Origin: JAFGMQ01 sp036733345 | Lineage (GTDB): Bacteria; Desulfobacterota; DSM-4660; Desulfatiglandales; Desulfatiglandaceae | Assembly: GCA_036733345.1 (NCBI GenBank) | Contig: DAINAR010000006.1 | Span: 1 to 64,000 of the forward strand | Direction: 5' to 3' | Length of the DNA: 64,000 nucleotides | Shown: one piece after another, positions 35,452 through 45,212 of the stretch | Layout of the letters: every line of letters begins with the position of its first letter | How positions within the stretch are numbered: position 1 is the stretch's first letter | Notes under the pieces: model-generated | Databases searched by the model: none | The model's input: the letters and a program-made list of their open reading frames with translations, nothing else | What the model was told of the DNA's origin: nothing | Program-made: the position numbers and the translations under genes

Positions 35452-35480
35452 CCACCTGACCTTTCGTCAATAGGTTTATT

Positions 35481-35906
35481 TTACTTGCAGGAATTCATAT
35501 AAGTTGTCAATGCTGTTCTCAGCCATTCAGGCACCTCTATTTTTTCGAAGGTATCCGGAGTGACACAAACTGTAGTATTATGACCGTCCACTACAAGTTC
35601 CTCTTCATCACCAACCAGGTATCCCCGGTAACCCCAGGTAATGGAGGATTTGCCGATGTCAATTACTCGTACTTCCATATCCACCCGATCACCATATTCA
35701 AGTCTCCGGCGAAAGTCGCCTTCCACATGTACAGTAGGGAAGGTGACATTTCGAAGGTGTATGATATCAGCGAAATCTATGCCCAGGGCACTTGAGAAAA
35801 ATTCCTCAATTGCAAGATGGAAATAATGCATAAATCTGGGGTAGTATACGATCCCGGCATTATCTATGTCACCGAAACAGACCTTTATCGGCGCCCTGAA
35901 GGCCAT
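35481..35906 (-). CDS. Acyl-CoA thioesterase, 4HBT hotdog family
   Basis: 141 residues. YbgC/4-hydroxybenzoyl-CoA thioesterase-like: VCFGDIDNAGIVYYPRFMHY near residue 9 has the catalytic Asp and the Y-x3-F helix, then a five-stranded sheet. It hydrolyses acyl-CoA thioesters. Together with the adjacent DUF2889 gene it may form a small unit whose substrate is unknown. It fits an organism with active acyl-CoA metabolism, as seen at the right end of the window. Confidence 0.85.
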   Translation of the reverse strand: MAFRAPIKVCFGDIDNAGIVYYPRFMHYFHLAIEEFFSSALGIDFADIIHLRNVTFPTVHVEGDFRRRLEYGDRVDMEVRVIDIGKSSITWGYRGYLVGDEEELVVDGHNTTVCVTPDTFEKIEVPEWLRTALTTYMNSCK

Positions 35907-35938
35907 TACGTAATCTCTCCTAATTTCTTTTTCGTTTT

Positions 35939-36209
35939 TGACGACTTCGTAAAAAGCTAAGTTATGCCTCTTTGAGGCAGCCTATGAACAACGAAGCCTG
36001 GTAAAAAACAAGTTAAGCGTTAAATATTTCATACAGTTATAATGCCATCGCTTCATGTAATTTAAAACGACTTCATTGGAAGTCCATATGCCAAGTTGTG
36101 AATCATTTTCAGTCATTGCGGCGTACCTGTATGTACGCCTAATTCATGAAGCTTCGCTCATCTTACATCTGGAGCTTTCTACTGTGCCGTCTCTTTGACG
36201 ACTTTTTAA
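35939..36209. repeat. MITE-like element with terminal inverted repeats, copy 2
   Basis: Left end TGACGACTTCGTAAAAAGCT (35939-35958). The interior has a GGCGTAC/GTACGCC hairpin (36120-36139) and the right-end segment TACTGTGCCGTC then TTTGACGACTTTTTA. The right terminus is truncated and lies inside the 3' end of the S1-repeat gene, whose TAA stop (36206-36208) falls in it. Confidence 0.55.
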
Positions 36210-37435
36210 GATTTTTCCATTTTTGCCTTAAGCATGTCGCCAAGTGTACCGAAAGAGCCTGACGTTTTATTGCCCCTCTCTAACAGGTGCTTTTTGTAAT
36301 AATCCTCATCTTCCAAATCCTGCTCTTCAGCTGTCATTTTAAGCGAGAGACGTTTCCCGTCAGCATCCACTCTGGTTATCTTGACTTCAATATTCTGGCC
36401 CTGTTCCAGAACTTCATGGGGGTGACGTATCTTTTTATCCTTTCCCAGCTCGGATATATGGATAAGACCATCTATGCCGGGTTCAAGATTAACAAATGCA
36501 CCAAAAGTCGCAAGCCTCACAACTTTGCCTTTATGAGAAGATCCCTCAGGGTATTTCAATGCGATGTTATCCCATGGATCGGGAAGGACTTCCTTTAAAC
36601 TGAAACTGAATTTGTTGTTTTCCCAATCGAGTTTTTTAATAACAACATCTACCTTTTGCCCAACCTTTAATGAGCTGTTGATGTCATCCACTCGTCCCCA
36701 TGAAATCTCAGAGACAGGAATAAGTCCTTCAATGCCGCCGATATCAACAAAAGCACCGAAATTCTTGATTGACAATATCTCTCCACTTACCGTCATACCT
36801 TCTTTTAAGGATCCCTTCAGGGCATCCATCTGTTCCCGGAGTTCTTCTTCAAGGATAACTCTGTTTGAAACGATTATGTTACGGCCTCTTTCACCATATT
36901 CGATTATCTTAAAGGTCATGTGTCCGCCGACAAAATCTTCGGCATTTTCAACCCTGTGCATTCCCATCTGAGAGAAAGGGCAGAAAGCACGGGTATTACC
37001 ACCAATCTTTACCTCAAATCCTCCCTTTATTTCCTTTTCAACAAATCCTTCAATCGGGATATGGTTTTGGTATGCCTCTTCCAGGTATTTGTTCCCTGTT
37101 GTGTCTCCCTTCAGACGGGTTGCAAAGAGCATTTCATTGTTCCTGGAAGAAAGAAAAAAGGCATTAATGGTATCACCTTCCTTTATTGATATATTTCCTT
37201 CATCATCCATCACTTCATTTGCGTGTAAATAACCCTCTGACTTGCCACCAAAATCAATAAAGATATATTCCTTTGATATCTTGGTGACTGTTGCTTCAAT
37301 CATCTGTCCAGGATTCAGCCGAACTGGTTCGCTTTTACTCTGGTTTAGCAATTCCTCGAAATTTTCCTCTATTTCAGTTTCCTCTACTTCTGCTTCTTCT
37401 ATTTCTGTACTAAAATTGTGATTATTCTGGTCCAT
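36206..37435 (-). CDS. S1 RNA-binding repeat protein (ribosomal protein S1-like)
   Basis: 409 residues with four S1 OB-fold domains at about 45-110, 125-190, 208-280 and 297-370. Each shows the strand pattern, for example GMTVSGEILSIKNFGAFVDI and SHKGKVVRLATFGAFVNL. The N-terminus is acidic (EIEEAEVEETEIEENFEEL). Canonical S1 has six domains in many proteobacteria, so this four-domain form may be a dedicated S1 homologue or an RNA-binding regulator. The stop codon lies in a dispersed repeat. The DUF5661 gene is just upstream, 8 bp away. Confidence 0.85.
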   Translation of the reverse strand: MDQNNHNFSTEIEEAEVEETEIEENFEELLNQSKSEPVRLNPGQMIEATVTKISKEYIFIDFGGKSEGYLHANEVMDDEGNISIKEGDTINAFFLSSRNNEMLFATRLKGDTTGNKYLEEAYQNHIPIEGFVEKEIKGGFEVKIGGNTRAFCPFSQMGMHRVENAEDFVGGHMTFKIIEYGERGRNIIVSNRVILEEELREQMDALKGSLKEGMTVSGEILSIKNFGAFVDIGGIEGLIPVSEISWGRVDDINSSLKVGQKVDVVIKKLDWENNKFSFSLKEVLPDPWDNIALKYPEGSSHKGKVVRLATFGAFVNLEPGIDGLIHISELGKDKKIRHPHEVLEQGQNIEVKITRVDADGKRLSLKMTAEEQDLEDEDYYKKHLLERGNKTSGSFGTLGDMLKAKMEKS

Positions 37436-37443
37436 ATAGTTTC

Positions 37444-37887
37444 TTATTTTCCTTCTAAACGTTTAAGTTCGGCCTTCCTGAGGGTTATCCTTGCAGATGC
37501 AAGCCTTTCATAGTAGGCCTTGATTTTTTTTGTCTGTCCCCTGGCTATTGCCTTAAGCAGATCTCCTTCAAGTTCAGCTACCTCAAGGAGCCTGTAATAG
37601 TCAAGAGATTCCTTGAAATGCGCCAGAACAATGAGACCGGTCAGCAGCGGGTGGTTATTGGTTACATTCGCATCCTTGAACTGGAGTCCGTGTTCAAGCT
37701 CAACCTCAAGGCCCGCCTGAAACTCCTTCGGTTCAATATCCATTCCTTTTCTATTGACTTCAATAAGGATGATTTCAGCTTCCTTCATGGAAACCTTTGG
37801 TTCCTTCTTTTTGGTCCAGTCGCTGATCTTGAGTTCCTCACATACCCTTCGAACCTCTTCAACGGTAATGTATTGCGGTAAATTCAT
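37444..37887 (-). CDS. DUF5661 family protein
   Basis: 147 residues. The pattern ITVEEVRRVCEELKI, then EFQAGLEVELEHG, then NVTNNHPLLTGLIVLAHFKE matches the DUF5661 family, which has a His-rich helical core (ELEHG, NNHP, LAHFKE) that could bind metal. Function unknown. It is directly before the S1-like gene on the same strand (8 bp), so the two are co-transcribed; a good ribosome site (AAGGAGTGAG) precedes the ATG. Confidence 0.8.
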   Translation of the reverse strand: MNLPQYITVEEVRRVCEELKISDWTKKKEPKVSMKEAEIILIEVNRKGMDIEPKEFQAGLEVELEHGLQFKDANVTNNHPLLTGLIVLAHFKESLDYYRLLEVAELEGDLLKAIARGQTKKIKAYYERLASARITLRKAELKRLEGK

Positions 37888-38142
37888 GTCTCACTCCTTT
37901 CACCTTAAAGTCATTCTAATCCATTAATTACCAGGCAGTAATTACAAAGAGAAGATTTACAATAACTTAAAGGTTGCAATATAATGATAAAAATTTATTT
38001 ATAATACCTTGAATCCCTATTTTTTTTACTTCAATTGTGCGCTGTTTTGCAAATAAAAATTAATTAATCTTCGACGTCATCGCAAAAACTAAAGGTATTT
38101 AGGTGTCAGTTTTCCTGATTTGGAAAAAAGTTATGATTTTCC
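37888..38142. other. Divergent intergenic region
   Basis: AT-rich, between the DUF5661 gene and the ArsR cassette. A short fragment near 38073 resembles the CGTCATCGCAAAAA end of the MITE family, too degenerate to call. No gene. Confidence 0.3.
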
Positions 38143-38188
38143 TTGACTATGGATAAATGCCTTAATATATTACCAATAAGGAATATAT
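38143..38188 (+). promoter_or_regulatory. Promoter and palindromic operator of the ArsR gene
   Basis: TTGACT (38143-38148) and TATATT (38166-38171) with a 17-bp spacer. Overlapping the -10 is an inverted repeat ATATATT (38165-38171) / AATATAT (38182-38188) with a 10-bp centre, the expected place for an ArsR repressor that shuts its own operon. Confidence 0.6.
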
Positions 38189-38203
38189 AGAGAGGGGGTG
38201 TAT

Positions 38204-38587
38204 ATGAAAGATTTCATAAGGGTTATGAAGGCCTTTTCCGATCCAAACAGGGTAAAGATTGTTAAGATGCTGCAGCACAAGGTCATGTGTGTCTGTGAAA
38301 TCAGGGAGGCTCTGCAGGTTGCTCAGCCGACTGTATCAAAACACCTGAAGGTGCTTGAAGACGCCGGTGTGGTAAATTCGAAAAAAAAAGGTTTATGGGT
38401 CAATTATCACCTTACTAACGGGGCAGACAGCCCCTATGTTTCGTCGATGCTTGGAAATCTAATGCATTGGCTGAACGATGATTCTCAGGTTTTGAGAATC
38501 GTGGAAAGACTTCCAATGATAAACCGTGAAAATATATGCAAAAATGCCAGCCCTGTTAGAAACGGTGTAGTAAAAAAAACCGGTTAG
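38204..38587 (+). CDS. ArsR/SmtB-family transcriptional regulator
   Basis: 127 residues from the ATG at 38204 (GTG at 38198 is less likely since the G-rich ribosome site is closer to it than usual). Winged helix: VMKAFSDPNRVKIVKMLQHK, then MCVCEIREALQVAQPTVSKH as recognition helix, then KKGLWVNYHL as the wing. The CVC sequence is where many ArsR proteins bind arsenite or other thiophiles. It heads a cassette in which a permease is decayed, followed by two thioredoxin-like genes and a DUF1573 gene. Its own promoter and operator are visible. Confidence 0.88.
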   Translation: MKDFIRVMKAFSDPNRVKIVKMLQHKVMCVCEIREALQVAQPTVSKHLKVLEDAGVVNSKKKGLWVNYHLTNGADSPYVSSMLGNLMHWLNDDSQVLRIVERLPMINRENICKNASPVRNGVVKKTG

Positions 38588-38687
38588 TGACAGTTGAATG
38601 GTTATATACTTATATGGCTATTTAAATTATATGATATCCATTTGAGTCCTCAGTTTAATATTGAGATTTTATAATCAAAGGAAGGTC

Positions 38688-38987
38688 TAAATTTTTGATT
38701 GTCCCCCTGATTTTCCTTGGCTGTTACTATATCCCATGGGATCAGCCTGTAATAAGACAATCAGGCTTTTAGGCCTTTATGATGCTGAGGGAATATCCAA
38801 GAGATTATGCCTTCACATGCGTGCTTGTCGCCGGTTTTATGCTCGGAAGGCCGGGCCCGTACTTTTTCTTCCGAATATACTCGTCACAGGTGGGGTTATG
38901 GGAATTAAAAAGACAGCGGAATTTTGTGTCATCATCGTGTTTTTATAAGCTATTGCAGGTATGGGTTATGGCTGGATCGCGGGATAA
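38688..38987 (+). pseudogene. Decayed ArsR-associated permease (ArsP_1/DUF318-like), internally deleted
   Basis: Three coding pieces match the permease found in ArsR-permease-thioredoxin cassettes. N-terminus: KFLIVPLIFLGCYYIPWDQP, compare YFIPW-type starts, ending at a stop after VIRQSGF. Then in a second frame MMLREYPRDYAFTCVLVAGF (ORF from 38779). Then C-terminus: GPVLFLPNILVTGGVMGIKK in a third frame (ORF from 38736), interrupted by TAA at 38946-38948, then AIAGMGYGWIAG and a final stop. Roughly two thirds of the central protein is missing. The pieces are in the correct order on the plus strand, so this is a deletion relic. Confidence 0.7.
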
Positions 38988-39103
38988 GTTCGCCACAAGG
39001 CAGTATCTTTACTTTTTATTTACTTTAGATGAATAAAAGCAAGAGAAAAGAACTGAAACTACATTTTTTGGCATTTCGTAATGAATAAGTTTTGAGGTAT
39101 TAA

Positions 39104-39601
39104 ATGACACAGGATGATGTAACACAGATAAGGGTAGCAAATTCACCTGTGGGCATCATGGGGCTGAAAACCGTGATGGAAGAGATGTCCGGAGAATATG
39201 CGGATAAGCCTGATGAGGATGTTATGGAAGAAATGCTGCATCGCCTTGGAGAAAGAAACTATATCCCGAAAAAAGCAGAAGAGGATTATGGCAATGCATT
39301 TTTGCGGGAATTCAAGAAATTTTTGGGCAGGCCTTATGAACAGGAAGTCTACGAAGGCATTTATATAAAGGTGCTGGGGCACGGATGCACCCAGTGCGAC
39401 AGTCTGGAAAAGGAGGTTATCGAGGCAATGGCCGAAGCCGATATTACAGGGAATCTGGAGCACATAACCAATATAAAGGAAATAGGGCAGTATGGTGTAA
39501 TGGGTATGCCGGCCTTGATAGTCAACGGAAAGGTCAAGTGCGTGGGAAAGGTTCCGCAGAGGTTCAAGATTATTGAATGGCTGAAAGAGGCCAGCAGATA
39601 A
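39104..39601 (+). CDS. Thioredoxin-family protein with N-terminal extension
   Basis: 165 residues. A C-terminal thioredoxin-like domain (about residues 85-165) with the redox motif GHGCTQCDSLE (CxxC) and the cis-Pro segment GVMGMPALIVNGKVKCVGKVP. Residues 1-80 are a separate helical domain (VANSPVGIMGLKTVMEEMSG, then MLHRLGERNYIPKKAEEDYG) resembling an N-terminal region seen in cassettes of this type. The following gene is a shorter paralogue of the same thioredoxin domain, suggesting a two-step thiol relay. It is preceded by no strong ribosome site. Confidence 0.75.
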   Translation: MTQDDVTQIRVANSPVGIMGLKTVMEEMSGEYADKPDEDVMEEMLHRLGERNYIPKKAEEDYGNAFLREFKKFLGRPYEQEVYEGIYIKVLGHGCTQCDSLEKEVIEAMAEADITGNLEHITNIKEIGQYGVMGMPALIVNGKVKCVGKVPQRFKIIEWLKEASR

Positions 39602-39623
39602 TTGATGAAAGGAGTAATCAAAA

Positions 39624-39863
39624 ATGGAAATAAAGGTATTGGGGCCTGGATGTGCAAAGTGTGAGCAGACAGAAAAAAATGTCAGGGAGGCGGTAAATGA
39701 ATCCGGTGCTGATATGCGGATAGAGAAGGTGACTGATTTGATGGAGATTGCAAAATATGGTGTTTTTGGTACTCCGGCTGTGGTTGTTGACGGCGAGGTT
39801 AAGAGTGTAGGCAAAATCCCTAAAATAGAAGAGATCAGGTTATGGATCGAAAAGAAGGCTTAG
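39624..39863 (+). CDS. Thioredoxin-family protein, small CGPGCAKC type
   Basis: 79 residues, a minimal thioredoxin-like domain. Redox motif LGPGCAKCEQTE near residue 6, and the cis-Pro segment GVFGTPAVVVDGEVKSVGKIP. These small proteins accompany the ArsR/permease cassette and are thought to be thiol-disulfide partners. It lies 22 bp after the larger thioredoxin gene with AAAGGAG upstream. Homology between the two is plain in the C-terminal halves. Confidence 0.85.
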   Translation: MEIKVLGPGCAKCEQTEKNVREAVNESGADMRIEKVTDLMEIAKYGVFGTPAVVVDGEVKSVGKIPKIEEIRLWIEKKA

Positions 39864-39981
39864 GTCAAATCATATTATTATGTGGCGATGTCACCTGTTG
39901 ATCACGCTTAATAGATGAGCTTGACAAAAGTATCAGAATTTATAAAAAGTGACAATCAAATAACCAGTAGAGGTGCAAGTT

Positions 39982-40692
39982 ATGAAAAGAATCTGGAGTA
40001 TTTTATTTGTTCTTATTTGTGGAATGATTCTGTATTCATACAATGTAACTGCTGAAGAAATTTCCGGCCCGAAGCTTGTCCTGAAAGAAAAGGTGTTTGA
40101 TTTCGGAAATGTTATTCAAGGAGAGATAATAGAGCATGCTTTTATTGTCGCAAATGAGGGTGATAAGCACCTCGAAATTACAAGGGTAAATCCTGGTTGA
40201 GGCTGCTCAGTTACATCCTTCGACAGGACTATACCCCCCGGAGGGGAGGGCAGGATAACTCTTTCCATACGTACAAGCGGTTATAATGGCAATTTTCATA
40301 AAAGTGCCAGTGTTTATTCAAATGATCCAGATATGAAGCTTGAGCGTCTGGAGGTTAAGGCATTTATTAAGGTTCCTATATATATCTCTTCAAGACGCAT
40401 AAGGTTGTCCGGAAAGGAAGGTGATATAATATCCAGAGAAGTTGAAATAAGTGCCGGCCTGGATAAGGATCTAGTCCTAACGCCGGGCGATTTTAATCTT
40501 GAAGATAAGCTGAATTATAAATTGGAAGAAATCGAAAAAGGACGGAGGTTCAAGGTCTTTTTCAAAAATATACCCGGTCCGGCTGAGGACTATCGGGGTT
40601 TTTTGAAATTTAGTACAAATTACCCTGAGAAACCTTTGATCAGTATTTTTATAATCGGTCGATTTTTTAAGGCTGAGAAAAAAAATGAATAA
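39982..40692 (+). CDS. DUF1573 protein with in-frame TGA, candidate selenoprotein
   Basis: 236 residues if TGA at 40198-40200 is read as selenocysteine; ATG at 39982 has AGAGG upstream (GTG at 39973 is an alternative). Signal peptide ILFVLICGMILYSYNVTAEE. The DUF1573 domain is clear: KVFDFGNVIQGEIIEHAFIV, then ITRVNPG, TGA, GCSVTSF, then IPPGGEGRITLSIRTSGYNG and ASVYSNDP. The stop codon stands exactly where relatives have the first Cys of their conserved CGC(S/T) motif. The frame continues cleanly for 164 codons. An imperfect hairpin with loop UCGAC lies just downstream. The alternative is a nonsense mutation. Confidence 0.65.
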
Positions 40693-40781
40693 GGAGACAG
40701 TTAAGAAAATCTGGTTTAGCATATTCCGGCAGGCTACTGGGTATCTTATTTATCACTTGCATTTTCAGGCTAGGCAATAAA

Positions 40782-40809
40782 AAATGCGGAGCCATAAGAC
40801 TCCGCATTT
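40782..40809. terminator. Bidirectional terminator
   Basis: Perfect 10-bp arms AAATGCGGAG (40782-40791) and CTCCGCATTT (40800-40809) with an 8-base loop. It lies between the DUF1573 gene and the convergent PEP-CTERM gene, with A/T runs on both sides. Confidence 0.8.
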
Positions 40810-40830
40810 CATGTTAATTAAGTTTTTGGG

Positions 40831-41550
40831 TTAACTATTTAACTGCCTTGCCCTGAATTTCTTTGTGAAGCCCATAAGACCGGCCAGTCCAAGGCCAAGA
40901 AGAAATATGGAGGCCGGTTCAGGAACGGCCGGGTATTGGCCTGTCATGATGGGATCCAGAAAAAACTCTTCAAAACCTGCACTTGTTGCAGATGTAGTTG
41001 CCACAATGCTGAAATCCTCAGGAGATTCCGCATTGAACTGCTGCATAAAATCGTAACCAAGGTCGATCTTAAAGAATGCCTCAGTCAAATTACTGCCTGT
41101 ACCTTTCCAGTCATTGACCTGGACCCTGTTGTCGCCAAGATTAAAAACCTTATCTCCGAGACTGATCTGGAGAGCCTCGATAATTACAAAGTCAAAGTCA
41201 TTAGGGCCATGGCCCTGCTCATTAAGGTCAAACCCGAAAACAAGGGAAGATGCGGATGTTATCCCTTCGCCGTTGAGAAAGGTCCATAATTGGCTGATGG
41301 TAACGTCACCATGGGGTGCCTGATCCCCTGGACCCCCATCCCATGACGTGCCTGATGGCCATTTAACAACCTCGTAATTCTGGCCGGTTCCCGCGCCTAC
41401 AAAGTCACTAAGTACAGTGAAATCCCCAATTGTTTCTACAAAGGTTTCATCCTGGACAGTATAATATGCGGCATCAGATTGTGAACATACTGCAAAACAA
41501 AAACCGCTGATTATCAATATCAAAAATATAGTTCTCAGGGATTTTAACAT
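40831..41550 (-). CDS. PEP-CTERM sorting-domain protein
   Basis: 239 residues. A signal peptide (FLILIISGFCFAVCSQSDA) and at the end VPEPASIFLLGLGLAGLMGF followed by the basic TKKFRARQ, the PEP-CTERM signal recognised by exosortase. The middle is a secreted beta-rich region (for example GFDLNEQGHGPNDFDFVIIE) with no catalytic motif seen. Such proteins are sorted to the cell surface in organisms with exopolysaccharide/exosortase systems; the exosortase gene is not in the window. A sigma-54 promoter lies 42-57 bp upstream. Confidence 0.9.
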   Translation of the reverse strand: MLKSLRTIFLILIISGFCFAVCSQSDAAYYTVQDETFVETIGDFTVLSDFVGAGTGQNYEVVKWPSGTSWDGGPGDQAPHGDVTISQLWTFLNGEGITSASSLVFGFDLNEQGHGPNDFDFVIIEALQISLGDKVFNLGDNRVQVNDWKGTGSNLTEAFFKIDLGYDFMQQFNAESPEDFSIVATTSATSAGFEEFFLDPIMTGQYPAVPEPASIFLLGLGLAGLMGFTKKFRARQLNS

Positions 41551-41867
41551 TTTCTTTTACCCCCTTTAAATTTTTCTACATACAAAAAACCTGCAAGAAT
41601 TATGCCCTTCATCCATAAAGATAAAAGAGAAAAGATTCAACAACTTGTCTTTTAGGACAGATTTTTGATTACAATTTCAGTGCAGATTCAAATTACAATA
41701 TGGAAATTAGACCGTATAAAAAATAATCACTGCATGAACATTTTTCAAGCTTTGTTATATAAACTAAATGAAAGAAATAGAAATGTCAATCTGTTTTGAA
41801 TTGAGTGGTTATATCATGAATGCTATTGATGTTTGATAAAATTGATATTCAGGGGGATAAATATAAA
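41551..41867. other. Intergenic region upstream of the PEP-CTERM gene
   Basis: Apart from the sigma-54 promoter, AT-rich DNA with no gene. Confidence 0.35.
41592..41607 (-). promoter_or_regulatory. Sigma-54 promoter of the PEP-CTERM gene
   Basis: On the minus strand GGGCATAATTCTTGCA has GG and GC separated by ten bases, matching the -24/-12 pattern except for G instead of T before GG. It lies about 42-57 bp upstream of the ATG, a normal distance. RpoN promoters before PEP-CTERM genes are known from exosortase organisms. Confidence 0.55.
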
Positions 41868-42836
41868 TCATACAATATAATAATCTCTGTACCAGGCTAC
41901 AAATCTTTTTATTCCTTCCGCAACACTTGTTTTTGGTTGGAAACCTAATAACTCAGTAGACCTGGTAATCTCCGCAGAAGTTTCAGGGACATCTCCGGGC
42001 TGCATCGGCAGCATGTTTTTTTCAGCTTTCTGATCCAGTTCTCTTTCCAGTATGCTGATAAATTCCAAAAGCTGGACAGGCTTTGAATTACCAAGGTTGA
42101 AGATTTCATGAGACGCTGGTCTTTTCAACGCTGCGATTGTCCCTTCAACGATATCATCAATATATGTGAAGTCTCTTTTCATATTGCCGTTATTATATAC
42201 GTTTATCGGCCTTTTTTTCAGAATCGCATCAGTAAAAAGAAACAGGGCCATGTCGGGCCGACCCCAGGGACCGTAGACCGTAAAATATCTGAGTCCTGTG
42301 CAGGGAATGCTGTACAGATGACTGTATGCATATGCAATCAATTCGTTGGCCTTTTTTGTGGCACCATACAGTGAGATAGGGCTGTCAGTCATGTCATTTA
42401 TACTGAATGGTGTTTTTTTATTATCACCATAAACTGAAGAAGATGAAGCATAGACAAAATTCTCAGTTCCGAATTTACGCGCTGTTTCAAGAAGGTTCAG
42501 GAAACCCTTAAGGTTACTTTTTTCATAGGAAAAAGGATCTTCCATGGAATACCTTACCCCGGCCTGTGCAGCCAGGTTGCAGATAATGCTTATCCGGTTT
42601 TGAAAAAAAATATTCTTGAGTGCTTGAAGGTTTTGAATGTCTTCCTTATAAAATACAAAATCATCGTATGATCTGAGTATTTCGAGCCGATTCATTTTAA
42701 GGTTAACATCATAGTAGCTGTTCAGGTTATCAATTCCAATAACCCCTGTGCCCATTTCAAGCAGTTTTCTTGATAAATGAAACCCTATGAATCCTGCTGC
42801 CCCGGTGACTAATATGATTTTGTCATTGATTTCCAT
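41868..42836 (-). CDS. UDP-glucuronate 4-epimerase-like NAD-dependent epimerase
   Basis: 322 residues from the ATG at 42836; the frame extends six codons upstream to a TTG. NAD-binding VTGAAGFIGFHLSRKLLE, catalytic YASSSSVYGDNKKTPFS and YGATKKANELIAYAY (Tyr-x3-Lys), and the late motif MQPGDVPETSA. The MPFS-like region and PGDV pattern match UDP-glucuronate 4-epimerases making UDP-galacturonate for surface polysaccharide. Other UDP-sugar epimerases are possible. It is alone on the minus strand. Confidence 0.85.
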   Translation of the reverse strand: MEINDKIILVTGAAGFIGFHLSRKLLEMGTGVIGIDNLNSYYDVNLKMNRLEILRSYDDFVFYKEDIQNLQALKNIFFQNRISIICNLAAQAGVRYSMEDPFSYEKSNLKGFLNLLETARKFGTENFVYASSSSVYGDNKKTPFSINDMTDSPISLYGATKKANELIAYAYSHLYSIPCTGLRYFTVYGPWGRPDMALFLFTDAILKKRPINVYNNGNMKRDFTYIDDIVEGTIAALKRPASHEIFNLGNSKPVQLLEFISILERELDQKAEKNMLPMQPGDVPETSAEITRSTELLGFQPKTSVAEGIKRFVAWYRDYYIV

Positions 42837-43154
42837 AGGACATTTCCTTACCAAAAATATTTTCTGTTGTGACTATGATATATCTGTGTTGAATTTGAAG
42901 ATGACCTGATGACCAAATTAGCCTTCAGGAAATGAAAATTTATTAAATGTTCTAATCTTGGATGATAACCCCAAAATTATTACAAACTGTAATATGCGCA
43001 AATGAAGTCTTAAATGGATTTACTTTTTAATGGTTTCCAATAGCAGAAAAATGAAAGAAAGGCTATTATTTTTGAATTTGAATCTGTTCATAGTGCTAAT
43101 TTATTGTTTTTTATGATAAATAAGGAAGTCTTTGTGTGAAAGGACGAAAAAGAG

Positions 43155-43187
43155 ATGCAATGACGGGATGATGCCCCGTCATTGCAT
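43155..43187 (-). terminator. Terminator after groEL
   Basis: Perfect arms ATGCAATGACGGG (43155-43167) and CCCGTCATTGCAT (43175-43187) separated by 7 bases, 28 bp after the groEL stop on the minus strand. The rest of the gap between the epimerase and this site is AT-rich and empty. Confidence 0.75.
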
Positions 43188-43214
43188 ATTTGTCAGGCTT
43201 TGAAAACGGTCCGG

Positions 43215-44891
<1,677 letters not shown>

Positions 44892-44924
44892 CTATTGTGG
44901 GTGATTGAAACTATCCGGCAAGGT

Positions 44925-45212
44925 CTATTCGACTATTGCAATGATATCATCTTCTTTCATTATCAGGAGTTCCTCGCCTTCGATTTTGAGCTCAGTTCCT
45001 GCATATTTACCAAATAGGATGCGGTCTCCTTCTTTGACTTCAAGCGGCATCTTCTTGCCATTGTCAAGCAATTTCCCATCGCCAACAGCCACAACAACAC
45101 CTTCAATTGGTTTTTCTTTTGCTGTATCAGGAATTATAATGCCGCCCTTTGTTTTTTCTTCCTCTTGCATCCTTCTTACAATTACGCGGTCCTGTAACGG
45201 TTTTACTTTCAT
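44925..45212 (-). CDS. groES: 10 kDa chaperonin GroES
   Basis: 95 residues. [20 protein letters not shown] with the mobile loop [19 protein letters not shown], then [14 protein letters not shown]. It is the co-chaperonin of GroEL and the first gene of the operon. No CIRCE element (TTAGCACTC) was seen upstream. A heat-shock sigma factor is a possible regulator but no clear promoter was identified. Confidence 0.97.
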   Translation of the reverse strand: MKVKPLQDRVIVRRMQEEEKTKGGIIIPDTAKEKPIEGVVVAVGDGKLLDNGKKMPLEVKEGDRILFGKYAGTELKIEGEELLIMKEDDIIAIVE

